DNA of 5,763 bases from Nitrospirae bacterium GWC2_57_9 (GTDB lineage: Bacteria > Nitrospirota > UBA9217): contig MHEA01000005.1 in the NCBI GenBank assembly GCA_001805085.1, positions 5,465 through 11,227 on the forward strand, read 5' to 3'. The notes beneath the pieces are model-generated. The model was not told the origin of the DNA. It was given only the letters and a program-made list of their open reading frames with translations, and ran no database searches. Position numbers and translations under genes: made by a program. This document shows, one piece after another, positions 1 through 5,763 of this stretch (its first letter is position 1; each line of letters starts with the position of its first letter).

Positions 1-608
1 ATCAGGATTGGAACGAGTCCTGGAAAAAAGGGTTTACTCCCCTCGATGTAGGCAAAAGCTTCACGATCCTCCCTCCCTGGGAAGAGCAGAGATCAGGCCG
101 CATCAATCTGATCATCGATCCGGGTATGGCCTTCGGCACCGGTCATCACGAGACCACACGGTCCTGCCTGGTAATGATGGAGAAGTACGAAGGAAGGACC
201 GCGAAGGCCAGCTTCCTGGACCTCGGCACGGGCACGGGGCTTCTTGCGATCGCCGCCGCAAAACTGGGCTACCGCCGTATCGTCGCGGTCGATACGGACC
301 CGCTCGCAACGGAAGCGTCGCGCATGAACATCGGCCTGAACGGGGTTACGAACATCGAGGTCCGGGACGGAAGCATGGATGCGGTTCCGGATAAGTACGA
401 TTGTATCGCTGCCAACATCATCTCGGGCGTCCTGATCATGCTTGCTGATCAGATCGCTGAGCATCTCAACGAATCAGGACTGGCCATCCTCTCCGGCATC
501 CTGGCCGAGCAGGCTGAGGAGGTTGTGACGGCAGTCGAACAGGCGGGGCTGAAGCTCAAGGAAACATATCCTGATGATAAATGGGTCTCCCTTGTTTTTA
601 TGAAATAA
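1..608 (+). CDS. prmA: Ribosomal protein L11 methyltransferase PrmA (5'-truncated by window edge)
   Basis: PrmA transfers methyl groups from S-adenosylmethionine to amino groups of ribosomal protein L11 in the cytoplasm. The reading frame is open from base 3 without a start, leaving 201 residues; family members are about 290-300 aa, so the N-terminal L11-recognition domain lies outside the window. Visible family landmarks, numbered in the fragment: QDWNESWK at the start, ILPPWE (22-27), the PrmA signature IDPGMAFGTGHHETT (38-52), SAM-binding motif I LDLGTGTG (72-79), the acidic ribose-binding residue in VDTDP (96-100), AANIISG (136-142) in the catalytic-loop position, and LSGIL (163-167). The gene ends with TAA and converges on the cytochrome operon, which it is not part of. 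An ATG at 126 lies inside the conserved signature and is not the true start. Identification is secure. Confidence 0.96.
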   Translation, partial: QDWNESWKKGFTPLDVGKSFTILPPWEEQRSGRINLIIDPGMAFGTGHHETTRSCLVMMEKYEGRTAKASFLDLGTGTGLLAIAAAKLGYRRIVAVDTDPLATEASRMNIGLNGVTNIEVRDGSMDAVPDKYDCIAANIISGVLIMLADQIAEHLNESGLAILSGILAEQAEEVVTAVEQAGLKLKETYPDDKWVSLVFMK

Positions 609-665
609 CCTGGTTTAACCTTTAATGCTTCTCTTCCCTTGCTTAGCCTCTGTCTTTTCCCTTTT

Positions 666-2906
666 TTAGGGCCCCTCCACGATCGGATAATACCAGGCTT
701 TCGTCTGCCCTTGTATGGGGTGACAGTTCCAGGCACCGCAATAGGTCGGATGCTCATCGAGCAGATTGGAAAGATAGGCGGCATCGGTCATTTTGCCGGT
801 TCTATTAGTGGCATCAGGCTCACTATGCTGATATCCCATCTCCCGATACGTGGCGCCATAGGGGTTCGAGGACCCGTGCACATCATGACAGTTTACACAG
901 GTAAGGCCTGACCAGGAACCGGTCCCTCTGAAAAATACGGGAAATCCCAGATGGAACCAGTGCAGATTCATGTTGGACGGACCCCAGCCGACCGGGTCGT
1001 TCAGTGAGTGAGGGGTCGACACGTTATGGTCTGCAAAGAGCGTGGTAACAGCAGATATATAATAAGGCGGATACCAGCAGGGTGCAGGACAATCCGCATC
1101 GGCCGGCCTTGAGATCCAGCCGTAGTCGGAATCCAGGATACCCTGGAATTTCACCCCCAGAATATCTTCTTTCCTCACTCCCGCATAATTTACATGACAA
1201 TTGAAACACAGCTCGTAATCATTTTCATCGAAGGGGTCGTTCGTGTCGTACAAAAAGTTCCTGGTTGCCAGCACCGGGCTACCCGACCCGTGAGCATTGA
1301 TGCTGCCATTGTTCCCATGGCAGCCTGTGCCCTGCTGGCCCGTGCCAAGGCAGGTCAGTTTATCGGCTGCAGCATGTTGCCCGTTCGGTCCGTGTCCGTT
1401 CGTACCTGTCCAACTGGTCTTGATCGAACCTGCGTAGGAGTATGGCGGGTTGCCGAGGACTGATCCGTCATTAAAAGGAGCAGTCGGGGTACCGCTGCTG
1501 ATGAACGTTGAAAGAGCGCCGTTCTCGTCATGGCAGCTCAGGCAGAACGTTTCCAGGGTAGATGGGTTCCCGGGATTGTATGCGATCGCACTGCCGCTGT
1601 CCGCGTTCTTCATGCGGATTGTTCCTCCCATGTGCATGGTCATCTCGTGACAGACGAGGCAGTGATCGGTCGAGGGGTCGCTGCCTGGGCCGGGGGTGAC
1701 ATGATGGGAGAGTCTGGCTGCATTTGCTCCGAAATCTCCATTAGCTCCCAGGATCGTCCTGCGTGTGCCTATGGCATTTGAGTGGCAGGAACTACAGGCA
1801 GGCAGCGGACTTAATCCTCCCGGGCCGTACCAGACGGGAGTGTCAGCGCCATGGCAATTGAGGGAAGCGCAGTTCCCGGTCTCGCTTCCGGTATCTCCGG
1901 TCCAGGTTCCCGTCGGGTTCGTCGAGTCGAAGGAAACAATAAGAATCGCCGGATTTTGCGTATCCAGCATGCCGCTTGCGTGGGAAGTACTGTCCGGATA
2001 GTCCAAGTGGCATTTGGTGCAGGCATAGTGGTAATCAGTCACGTGTCTCACATGTTTGCCCGGGTTCCCGCTCCCGTTGGTAACGACCGGGTCCAACTGG
2101 CTCGAATATGCGGAAGAATGACAGTTCGTGCAGACCGAGGGTGTGCTCCAGGTACCCGCCCCGTACCAGGCGAGGCTGTCGCTGCCATGACAGGAAACGG
2201 TCGCGCATCGGCCTGTGGATGATCCGGTATCATCGGTCCAGCCAGCTCCCGTGCCCACGATGTCGAACCGGACCAGGGAAACAGCGGGATCGGGCGTATC
2301 AAGGACCGCATTCGCGTGGGATGTCCTGTCCGGGTACTGGTAATGACAGCGCTCGCACCCGATGGCCCTGGCAGCGACATGCATACCATGGCGTCCCGCA
2401 GGAGGCGTTCCGTTCGTTGCAACGGGATCAAGAACCGATGAAAACCCCGAAGCATGGCAGCCGGTACAGGATGAAGGCGTGGTCCAGGTGTTCGTACCGT
2501 ACCAGAAAAGCTCGGCAGCGCCGTGGCATGCCACTCCCGAACAGCTGCCTGCCGGCTGCTGCCAGGTGCCGGCCGGACCAATGACGTGGAGAGCTACCAC
2601 GGCAGGATTTCCCCGGTCAAAGACGCCGTTCATATGGGTCGGCGCATTCAGATAATTGTAATGGCAGGCCTCGCACGCTATCCACCGGTCCTGGAAATGC
2701 CTGGAATGTTTTCCGTAAGTTCCTGACCCGTTCGTGATCAGGGGGTCGAGAGACGGAGAATTGAGCGAATTATGGCACTCAGTGCAGGCGGACACCGGCT
2801 CGCGCGCGTGCTTCTTGCGATTGGAGAGCGAGTCAGGCCCCGGACTCGAACTGCACCCGCCAGCCACGATCAGAATGAGCAGCGTCAAGCACGTCCAGGT
2901 ACGCAT
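666..2906 (-). CDS. Large multiheme c-type cytochrome lipoprotein (15 CX2CH/CX4CH heme sites plus one CX9CH), probable outer-surface cytochrome
   Basis: This 746-aa protein is probably the surface electron-transfer cytochrome of a porin-cytochrome conduit. The N-terminus MRTWTCLTLLILIVAGGC is a lipoprotein signal peptide, with Cys18 as acylation site and Ser at +2, which fits outer-membrane sorting. Heme motifs begin at residues 41, 78, 147, 184, 259, 296, 371, 416, 455, 567 and 670 (eleven CXXCH) and at 122, 234, 346 and 723 (four CXXXXCH). A twelve-residue CX9CH sits at 519-530. Residues 41-370 are three tandem copies of a three-heme unit; the CX4CH/CX2CH alternation is the hallmark of a Geobacter-type cytochrome family. 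A CPAPC at 606-610 lacks a following His. Start: the frame stays open upstream to 3077, but ATG 2906 has GGGAGA six bases away and begins the signal peptide. The gene is last in the operon, 23 bp after the heptaheme gene, and is analogous in position to omcB, although homology to OmcB itself cannot be shown here. Confidence 0.9.
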   Translation of the reverse strand: MRTWTCLTLLILIVAGGCSSSPGPDSLSNRKKHAREPVSACTECHNSLNSPSLDPLITNGSGTYGKHSRHFQDRWIACEACHYNYLNAPTHMNGVFDRGNPAVVALHVIGPAGTWQQPAGSCSGVACHGAAELFWYGTNTWTTPSSCTGCHASGFSSVLDPVATNGTPPAGRHGMHVAARAIGCERCHYQYPDRTSHANAVLDTPDPAVSLVRFDIVGTGAGWTDDTGSSTGRCATVSCHGSDSLAWYGAGTWSTPSVCTNCHSSAYSSQLDPVVTNGSGNPGKHVRHVTDYHYACTKCHLDYPDSTSHASGMLDTQNPAILIVSFDSTNPTGTWTGDTGSETGNCASLNCHGADTPVWYGPGGLSPLPACSSCHSNAIGTRRTILGANGDFGANAARLSHHVTPGPGSDPSTDHCLVCHEMTMHMGGTIRMKNADSGSAIAYNPGNPSTLETFCLSCHDENGALSTFISSGTPTAPFNDGSVLGNPPYSYAGSIKTSWTGTNGHGPNGQHAAADKLTCLGTGQQGTGCHGNNGSINAHGSGSPVLATRNFLYDTNDPFDENDYELCFNCHVNYAGVRKEDILGVKFQGILDSDYGWISRPADADCPAPCWYPPYYISAVTTLFADHNVSTPHSLNDPVGWGPSNMNLHWFHLGFPVFFRGTGSWSGLTCVNCHDVHGSSNPYGATYREMGYQHSEPDATNRTGKMTDAAYLSNLLDEHPTYCGAWNCHPIQGQTKAWYYPIVEGP
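1797..2786 (-). repeat. Three tandem copies of a ~106-112-residue three-heme module inside the lipoprotein cytochrome
   Basis: Residues 41-146, 147-258 and 259-370 of the lipoprotein cytochrome align end to end. Each copy runs: CXXCH; then LDPxxTNG; then G(K/R)HxxH; then CxxCHxxY; then (T/S)H followed by a DP/NP pair; then GxW; then a CX4CH followed by G; then WYG. A fourth CXXCH at residue 371 begins what looks like a degraded fourth copy (ANG at 388-390). Each copy carries three heme sites and extra His residues suitable as distal ligands. The copies differ at many positions, so this is an old protein-level duplication, not a recent DNA repeat. Confidence 0.9.
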
Positions 2907-2912
2907 GATAGT

Positions 2913-2918
2913 TCTCCC
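2913..2918 (-). promoter_or_regulatory. Ribosome binding site of the lipoprotein cytochrome
   Basis: Read on the minus strand, GGGAGA lies six bases before the ATG at 2906. It decides this start over the 57-codon longer in-frame alternative at 3077, which would bury the lipoprotein signal peptide inside the protein and overlap the upstream cytochrome gene. Confidence 0.7.
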
Positions 2919-2929
2919 GATGATCGACC

Positions 2930-3493
2930 CTAATGATGGCACAGTGCGCAGTTCATGGCCGGGTTTACGGGATGAGGCGCTGATACATGGACTGCCTGCC
3001 TGTGGCAGACCGTGCAGGCCCCTGTGATAGAATTTCCGGACCCGAAATGACATTCGGCACAATGCCGGGCGCGCCAATTCCCGGTATGGCTCCGCGGAGC
3101 CGTCTCATTGTGGCAGCGGACGCAGAAGTCCTGCCGGTGGCAGGTCAGGCAGCGCTCCCGGTTCCCCTCGGCCATGAACCCGTGGCTCAGCGTTCGCCAG
3201 GTGTTCGTATGGTCCCTGGGCAAACGCGTGTTGTGACAGATGATGCAGTCGTTCTTTTCATGGCACATGAGACAGGCTTTGCGGGTCCGCCCCGCTTCGT
3301 TGATGTGCAGGTCCGCCGATGCTCCATGAAACTCGATCCAGTTACCGCGATGAGAATCGGGCCTGGGAAAGGGTATCTTCTCCGGCGCTGGTATTGAAGC
3401 GGTTTCTGCATGGAGCAGCGGACCGGCCGGGATGCAGATGGAGAGGGTGAGGATCAGACCGATAACGGCTATTTTGATGGCATTAGAAGTCAT
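2930..3493 (-). CDS. Exported heptaheme c-type cytochrome, probable periplasmic partner of the porin
   Basis: The 187-aa protein starts with a Sec signal peptide: a Lys at 7, a hydrophobic stretch about 8-22, and likely cleavage after LLHA at residue 29. Seven CXXCH motifs follow, beginning at residues 74, 83, 115, 124, 145, 160 and 182, the last almost at the C-terminus (ALCHH then TAG). That is seven hemes in about 158 mature residues, a density suited to a short electron wire. There is no lipobox and no CX4CH motif. Conserved extra His (for example in PRDHT and PRSHT) could be distal ligands. The start chosen, MTSNAIK at 3493, overlaps the porin stop by 11 bp; a start 18 codons upstream would be followed by a polar stretch before the hydrophobic core. 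By gene order and size it is analogous to OmaB-type cytochromes that sit inside a porin; that role is inferred, and homology was not tested. Confidence 0.88.
   Translation of the reverse strand: MTSNAIKIAVIGLILTLSICIPAGPLLHAETASIPAPEKIPFPRPDSHRGNWIEFHGASADLHINEAGRTRKACLMCHEKNDCIICHNTRLPRDHTNTWRTLSHGFMAEGNRERCLTCHRQDFCVRCHNETAPRSHTGNWRARHCAECHFGSGNSITGACTVCHRQAVHVSAPHPVNPAMNCALCHH
3071..3274 (-). repeat. Internal duplication of a 27-residue two-heme unit in the heptaheme cytochrome
   Basis: Residues 74-100 and 115-141 of the heptaheme cytochrome align without gaps: CLxCH, four residues, CxxCHN, then PRxHT, then WR, with 14 of 27 residues identical by eye. The two copies are offset by 41 residues. 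Each holds two heme sites and a shared His in the HT pair. The remaining three heme sites do not follow this pattern. Confidence 0.75.
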
Positions 3494-4883
3494 ATCGCAT
3501 ACCCAGCCTGAGCGTCTGGTAATTTTCAATGCTGTCTTCGAACTCATAGCTGCCGTTGAACCAGAAATTCGAGATGAGCGGATAATTTCCGTTCACGTAG
3601 TAGGTGCGTACTTTTTCCCTGAGTCCTTGTTCCGCGTAGTAGTCGTATTTATAAAGACTGTAATAGGTTCCTCCGTTCACCCGTGCTTTTTTTACGCCCT
3701 TGAATTTATAGCCCGCATCAAAACCTGCAGTGTCGTATTCCCTGCCCCCGGCCTCCCATTGTTCCGCAATGATCGAGAACGACAGCCTTTCCCTGACCAG
3801 GTCTATGAATTCGATCAGGAGGAAGGTTCGGTTGTAATCCCGGTCAAAAAGACTTTCCCCGGATGCTTCGATAAGTTCGCGCTTGAGGTAGCCCAGGTCC
3901 ACGGCATAATGGGGGCCAAAGAGCTTGCGCAGTTTCACGTCATAGGTCTGATAAGGCGCAGAGCGACCGAGTATGGCGTAATACAGGGAGAGTTCGTTCG
4001 AGAGCTCATTCTGCGTTCTGAACTGACGGAAGTAGTTCACGTTGAGCTGCATGTCCGATTCCGGAAATGCAGTGACGGCGCGCACGCTCACATCGCGGGG
4101 CTCCCCGTTCAAATAGCGGTATTTTGCACTGCCCTTCATGAGGGAAGCAAAGCTGTGCCAGACCTTTAACGATGCCATCCGGTCCCGCAGATCGGCATTT
4201 GCCGGATAGTTCTGCTGATCGCTGACGGAGAGGTAATCGAGGCTTGCACTCGTGTTCGAACTGAAGGAGTAATCCAGGCCGGCGCCGGCGAGCGTATCAT
4301 CGCCCCCGTGGCCGTCGATCTCGTAGAAATGAACGGCTGCCCCTCCATAAAGGGTCATGATCAGCTTGGAAGTTGCTCGAACGTCCGCAGCTATGCCGTC
4401 AAAGAAGAGAGGTTCATCCCTCGTCCCCGACTGCCTGCCCAGGGTGAACCGGGGAACAGACCGGAAAAGATCGTTCGCAGCAAGATTGGCTTCGTAGAGG
4501 TAGCCCTGGGTGCCGGATCGATGGGTGTCGCTGCTGTTCTCAAGGGGATAAAAGGCAGAGCTATCCCTGTTATCGGACAGGTCGCGCCTGAGGGTGCCGA
4601 AGAGATGCGCTTCATAGGTATTTTCCTCGGGAGCGGTTATATCCATCCGCAGCTCTCCGAACAGGTCCTGGTCCCTGAACCGGTTGTCCGATGCCTCTGC
4701 TGATCGATGAACGTATTTAGTGGACAGGTAGCCGGTGAGGATGAGGGATTCTTGAGCGTTTTGCTCCCCCGAGGGCTTCTGGGGATCAGAATGTGAAACT
4801 ATAGGAAAACAAAGAGAAAAAAAGAGAAACAGAAGCGGAACAATGAAGTGATCCGGTCTAGATATGAGGCGAATATCTTTCAA
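3483..4883 (-). CDS. Outer-membrane beta-barrel porin of a putative porin-cytochrome conduit (TTG start)
   Basis: A 466-aa predicted outer-membrane protein. Residues 1 to about 31 form a signal peptide with a strong core (FIVPLLFLFFSLCFPIV), cleaved near SHS/DPQ. The mature part has no Cys and no heme motif. It is rich in Tyr, Phe and alternating polar/hydrophobic stretches, for example RFTLGRQ (145-151), FFDGIAADVR (160-169) and LIMTLYGGAAVHFYEI (174-189). It ends GMRYDF: a terminal Phe after alternating residues is the classic signal for barrel assembly. The GRQ, FDG and LYGG sequence is, as I recall it, typical of porins paired with multiheme cytochromes in Geobacter-like bacteria. The start is TTG at 4883: an in-frame TGA at 4893-4895 blocks any upstream start, and the first internal Met is residue 80, far past the signal peptide. 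It is first in the operon and overlaps the heptaheme gene by 11 bp, suggesting coupled translation. The conduit role is inferred from context. Confidence 0.85.
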   Translation of the reverse strand: MKDIRLISRPDHFIVPLLFLFFSLCFPIVSHSDPQKPSGEQNAQESLILTGYLSTKYVHRSAEASDNRFRDQDLFGELRMDITAPEENTYEAHLFGTLRRDLSDNRDSSAFYPLENSSDTHRSGTQGYLYEANLAANDLFRSVPRFTLGRQSGTRDEPLFFDGIAADVRATSKLIMTLYGGAAVHFYEIDGHGGDDTLAGAGLDYSFSSNTSASLDYLSVSDQQNYPANADLRDRMASLKVWHSFASLMKGSAKYRYLNGEPRDVSVRAVTAFPESDMQLNVNYFRQFRTQNELSNELSLYYAILGRSAPYQTYDVKLRKLFGPHYAVDLGYLKRELIEASGESLFDRDYNRTFLLIEFIDLVRERLSFSIIAEQWEAGGREYDTAGFDAGYKFKGVKKARVNGGTYYSLYKYDYYAEQGLREKVRTYYVNGNYPLISNFWFNGSYEFEDSIENYQTLRLGMRYDF

Positions 4884-4887
4884 TTTG

Positions 4888-4893
4888 CCCCCT
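4888..4893 (-). promoter_or_regulatory. Ribosome binding site for the TTG-initiated porin
   Basis: Read leftward, AGGGGG lies four bases before the TTG at 4883, and with the preceding G gives GAGGGGG. The in-frame TGA stop overlaps this site, so the open frame cannot begin further upstream. Together these decide the unusual TTG start. Confidence 0.65.
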
Positions 4894-4912
4894 CATTAGC
4901 CCTATAACTTTA

Positions 4913-4941
4913 ATCTTAGATTCGACTTCTGTTATTGTCAA
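4913..4941 (-). promoter_or_regulatory. Sigma70-type promoter for the porin-cytochrome operon
   Basis: On the minus strand TTGACA (4941-4936, a perfect -35) is followed by a 17-bp spacer and TAAGAT (4918-4913, four of six matches to the -10 consensus). Transcription would begin near 4906 and give a leader of about 23 bases before the TTG start. The surrounding sequence is AT-rich compared with the genes. The call rests on consensus match and position only. Confidence 0.6.
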
Positions 4942-4974
4942 TTACTTTTTGCAAATAAATGTATCTTCAGGGAC

Positions 4975-5003
4975 TTGTCTTTGATGTTTTTTGATGCTAT
5001 TCT
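4975..5003 (+). promoter_or_regulatory. Possible promoter for the divergent doubled-CXXCH cytochrome
   Basis: TTGTCT (4975-4980, four of six to -35) is separated by 17 bp from TATTCT (4998-5003, four of six to -10), with TGC directly before the -10, which fits an extended -10. Two copies of TTTGATG (4980-4986 and 4990-4996) lie between the boxes exactly 10 bp apart. The predicted leader is about 60 bases. This is weaker than the leftward promoter and may depend on an activator. Confidence 0.4.
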
Positions 5004-5040
5004 CAATACAAAAGTCTCCTAACGCAACATCTTCGGTCTT

Positions 5041-5060
5041 GAACAGCTGGTCAGTGGTCA
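5041..5060. promoter_or_regulatory. Near-palindrome and direct repeat in the 5' leader, possible operator
   Basis: GAACAGCTGGTC (5041-5052) matches its own reverse complement at 10 of 12 positions, around a CAGCTG core. It overlaps a direct repeat of TGGTCA at 5048-5053 and 5055-5060. The block sits between the predicted rightward promoter and the ribosome binding site. No known operator is recognised, and short symmetries like this can occur by chance. Confidence 0.25.
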
Positions 5061-5061
5061 A

Positions 5062-5066
5062 AGGAG
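5062..5066 (+). promoter_or_regulatory. Ribosome binding site of the doubled-CXXCH cytochrome
   Basis: AGGAG lies six bases before the ATG at 5073, within AAAGGAGAA. It is a strong Shine-Dalgarno match at ideal spacing and fixes the start ahead of the signal peptide. Confidence 0.8.
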
Positions 5067-5072
5067 AACCGA

Positions 5073-5763
5073 ATGAAAGCACAATTCTCCCTGTCGAGCC
5101 TGCTGCTTTTCCTTTTCATGGCATTTCCTGCTTCCGCTGAACAGATCGACTGCCTGCAGTGCCATGGAGAACTGGCCCAGGGAAAATCCGTCCATGCCGC
5201 ATTGGCCATGGGCTGTCCGGTCTGCCACTCCGGCATCGACGCCCGCGATGTCCCGCATAGGATCACGAATAAGAACAGCAAAGGGCTTTCTTCTACTCTG
5301 CCAGACCTCTGTTTCAGCTGCCATGAGCGCGCAATCATCGCAAGGAAAATAGCTCACGGCGCTCTTGGCATGGGCTGTTCCGGATGCCACTCCCCTCACG
5401 CCGCTCAGGCTGTAAAGCTCCTGAAAGCCGACCTTCCCGATCTTTGCTATGCTTGTCACGATAGCGCTCCCTTCGGCCATAAGAATGTCCATCAGCCTGT
5501 CGCGGGAGGGCAATGCACGAGCTGCCACCTTCCTCATTCCTCGGATCAGCCCATGCTGCTGGTCGCCGCTGAAAAGGACCTCTGCTCCGGATGCCATGAG
5601 GGCAAGGACTCGGGAAAACATATCCTGGGCGGGTATGGCCTCGGCGATCGGCATCCGGGAATGAACAAGCCGGATCCTAGAAAACCCGGGAAGGATATGT
5701 CCTGCCTGAGCTGCCATACTCCGCACTCCTCTGAAGGGCAATTTCTGTTTGCCCATGCTGCCG
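5073..5763 (+). CDS. Exported multiheme cytochrome with doubled CXXCH motifs (3'-truncated by window edge)
   Basis: The frame from ATG 5073 stays open for 230 codons to the window end, so the C-terminus is missing. It begins with a Sec signal peptide (MKAQFSLSSLLLFLFMAFPASA, likely cleavage before EQ). Eight CXXCH motifs begin at residues 27, 48, 80, 102, 125, 148, 171 and 211. Several follow the doubled-motif pattern CxxCHxPH, a hydrophobic linker with LL, then LCxxCH: residues 102-129 and 148-175 are complete pairs. CLSCHTPH at 211 opens another whose second half should lie just past the edge. This is the paired-CXXCH family of periplasmic or extracellular cytochromes, which include electron carriers and parts of outer-membrane conduits. 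There is no lipobox. It is transcribed divergently from the porin operon across 189 bp, so shared regulation is plausible. Its exact role is unknown. A 232-codon antisense frame here is only a shadow. Confidence 0.9.
   Translation, partial: MKAQFSLSSLLLFLFMAFPASAEQIDCLQCHGELAQGKSVHAALAMGCPVCHSGIDARDVPHRITNKNSKGLSSTLPDLCFSCHERAIIARKIAHGALGMGCSGCHSPHAAQAVKLLKADLPDLCYACHDSAPFGHKNVHQPVAGGQCTSCHLPHSSDQPMLLVAAEKDLCSGCHEGKDSGKHILGGYGLGDRHPGMNKPDPRKPGKDMSCLSCHTPHSSEGQFLFAHAA

Noticed and set aside
8..394. 128-codon plus-strand frame overlapping prmA
   Set aside because: It is a shifted-frame shadow: the prmA frame holds all the conserved methyltransferase motifs continuously.
609..671. Possible bidirectional terminator between prmA and the cytochrome operon
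   Set aside because: The only symmetry seen is a CCCT/AGGG pair (659-671) with a five-T loop, plus a small GGTTTAACC near-palindrome. Stems are too short and lack a proper following T-run, so no terminator is called.
2907..3077. 57-codon N-terminal extension of the lipoprotein cytochrome
   Set aside because: It would put the lipoprotein signal peptide in mid-protein and overlap the heptaheme gene for nearly 150 bases. The ATG at 2906 has its own ribosome site.
3494..3547. 18-codon longer start for the heptaheme cytochrome
   Set aside because: The extra residues are polar and lie before a normal signal peptide that begins at the 3493 ATG.
3432..4169. 245-codon plus-strand open frame across the porin gene
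   Set aside because: It is antisense to a porin with a signal peptide, barrel composition and terminal Phe. The plus-strand translation has no recognisable domain and no ribosome site I can support.
5058..5756. 232-codon minus-strand open frame at the right end
   Set aside because: It lies opposite a cytochrome with eight regularly spaced CXXCH motifs, a signal peptide and a strong ribosome site. Cys/His-rich codons read in reverse often leave long open frames.
1..5763. CRISPR arrays, tRNA or rRNA genes, insertion sequences
   Set aside because: No regular short DNA repeats with spacers, no cloverleaf or rRNA-like segments, and no transposase or terminal inverted repeats were seen. The window is filled by protein genes.

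Overview
The window looks like bacterial chromosome of moderately high GC, from an anaerobic or metal-respiring Gram-negative lineage. The pointers are a dense cluster of multiheme c-type cytochromes, a CX4CH-rich lipoprotein cytochrome of the kind well known from Geobacter-like Desulfobacterota (also seen in Nitrospirota), and an outer-membrane beta-barrel. Sequence alone does not let me choose between those lineages.

Layout. Positions 1-608 (+) hold the C-terminal two thirds of PrmA, the ribosomal protein L11 methyltransferase, cut by the left edge. A 57-bp convergent gap follows. Three genes then read leftward on the minus strand as one compact operon. In transcription order they are a beta-barrel porin (4883 to 3483, TTG start), a seven-heme exported cytochrome (3493 to 2930, start overlapping the porin stop by 11 bp) and a large lipoprotein cytochrome with 15 recognisable heme motifs plus one atypical CX9CH (2906 to 666). 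To the right is a 189-bp AT-rich divergent intergenic region with a good sigma70-type promoter for the porin operon and a weaker one facing right. A separate exported cytochrome of the doubled-CXXCH type (5073 onward, +) runs off the right edge with eight heme motifs already visible. It has no stop in the window.

How the genes fit together. Porin, small periplasmic multiheme cytochrome and large lipoprotein multiheme cytochrome in this order match the gene plan of porin-cytochrome conduits such as OmbB-OmaB-OmcB of Geobacter. In those, the barrel sheathes the periplasmic cytochrome and electrons cross the outer membrane to a surface-exposed lipoprotein cytochrome. I infer that these three genes encode such a conduit. 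Its outer cytochrome is unusual in carrying three tandem copies of a ~110-residue three-heme unit (CX2CH, CX2CH, CX4CH). The divergent cytochrome may be a periplasmic or extracellular electron carrier co-regulated with it. PrmA is a housekeeping neighbour with no functional link.
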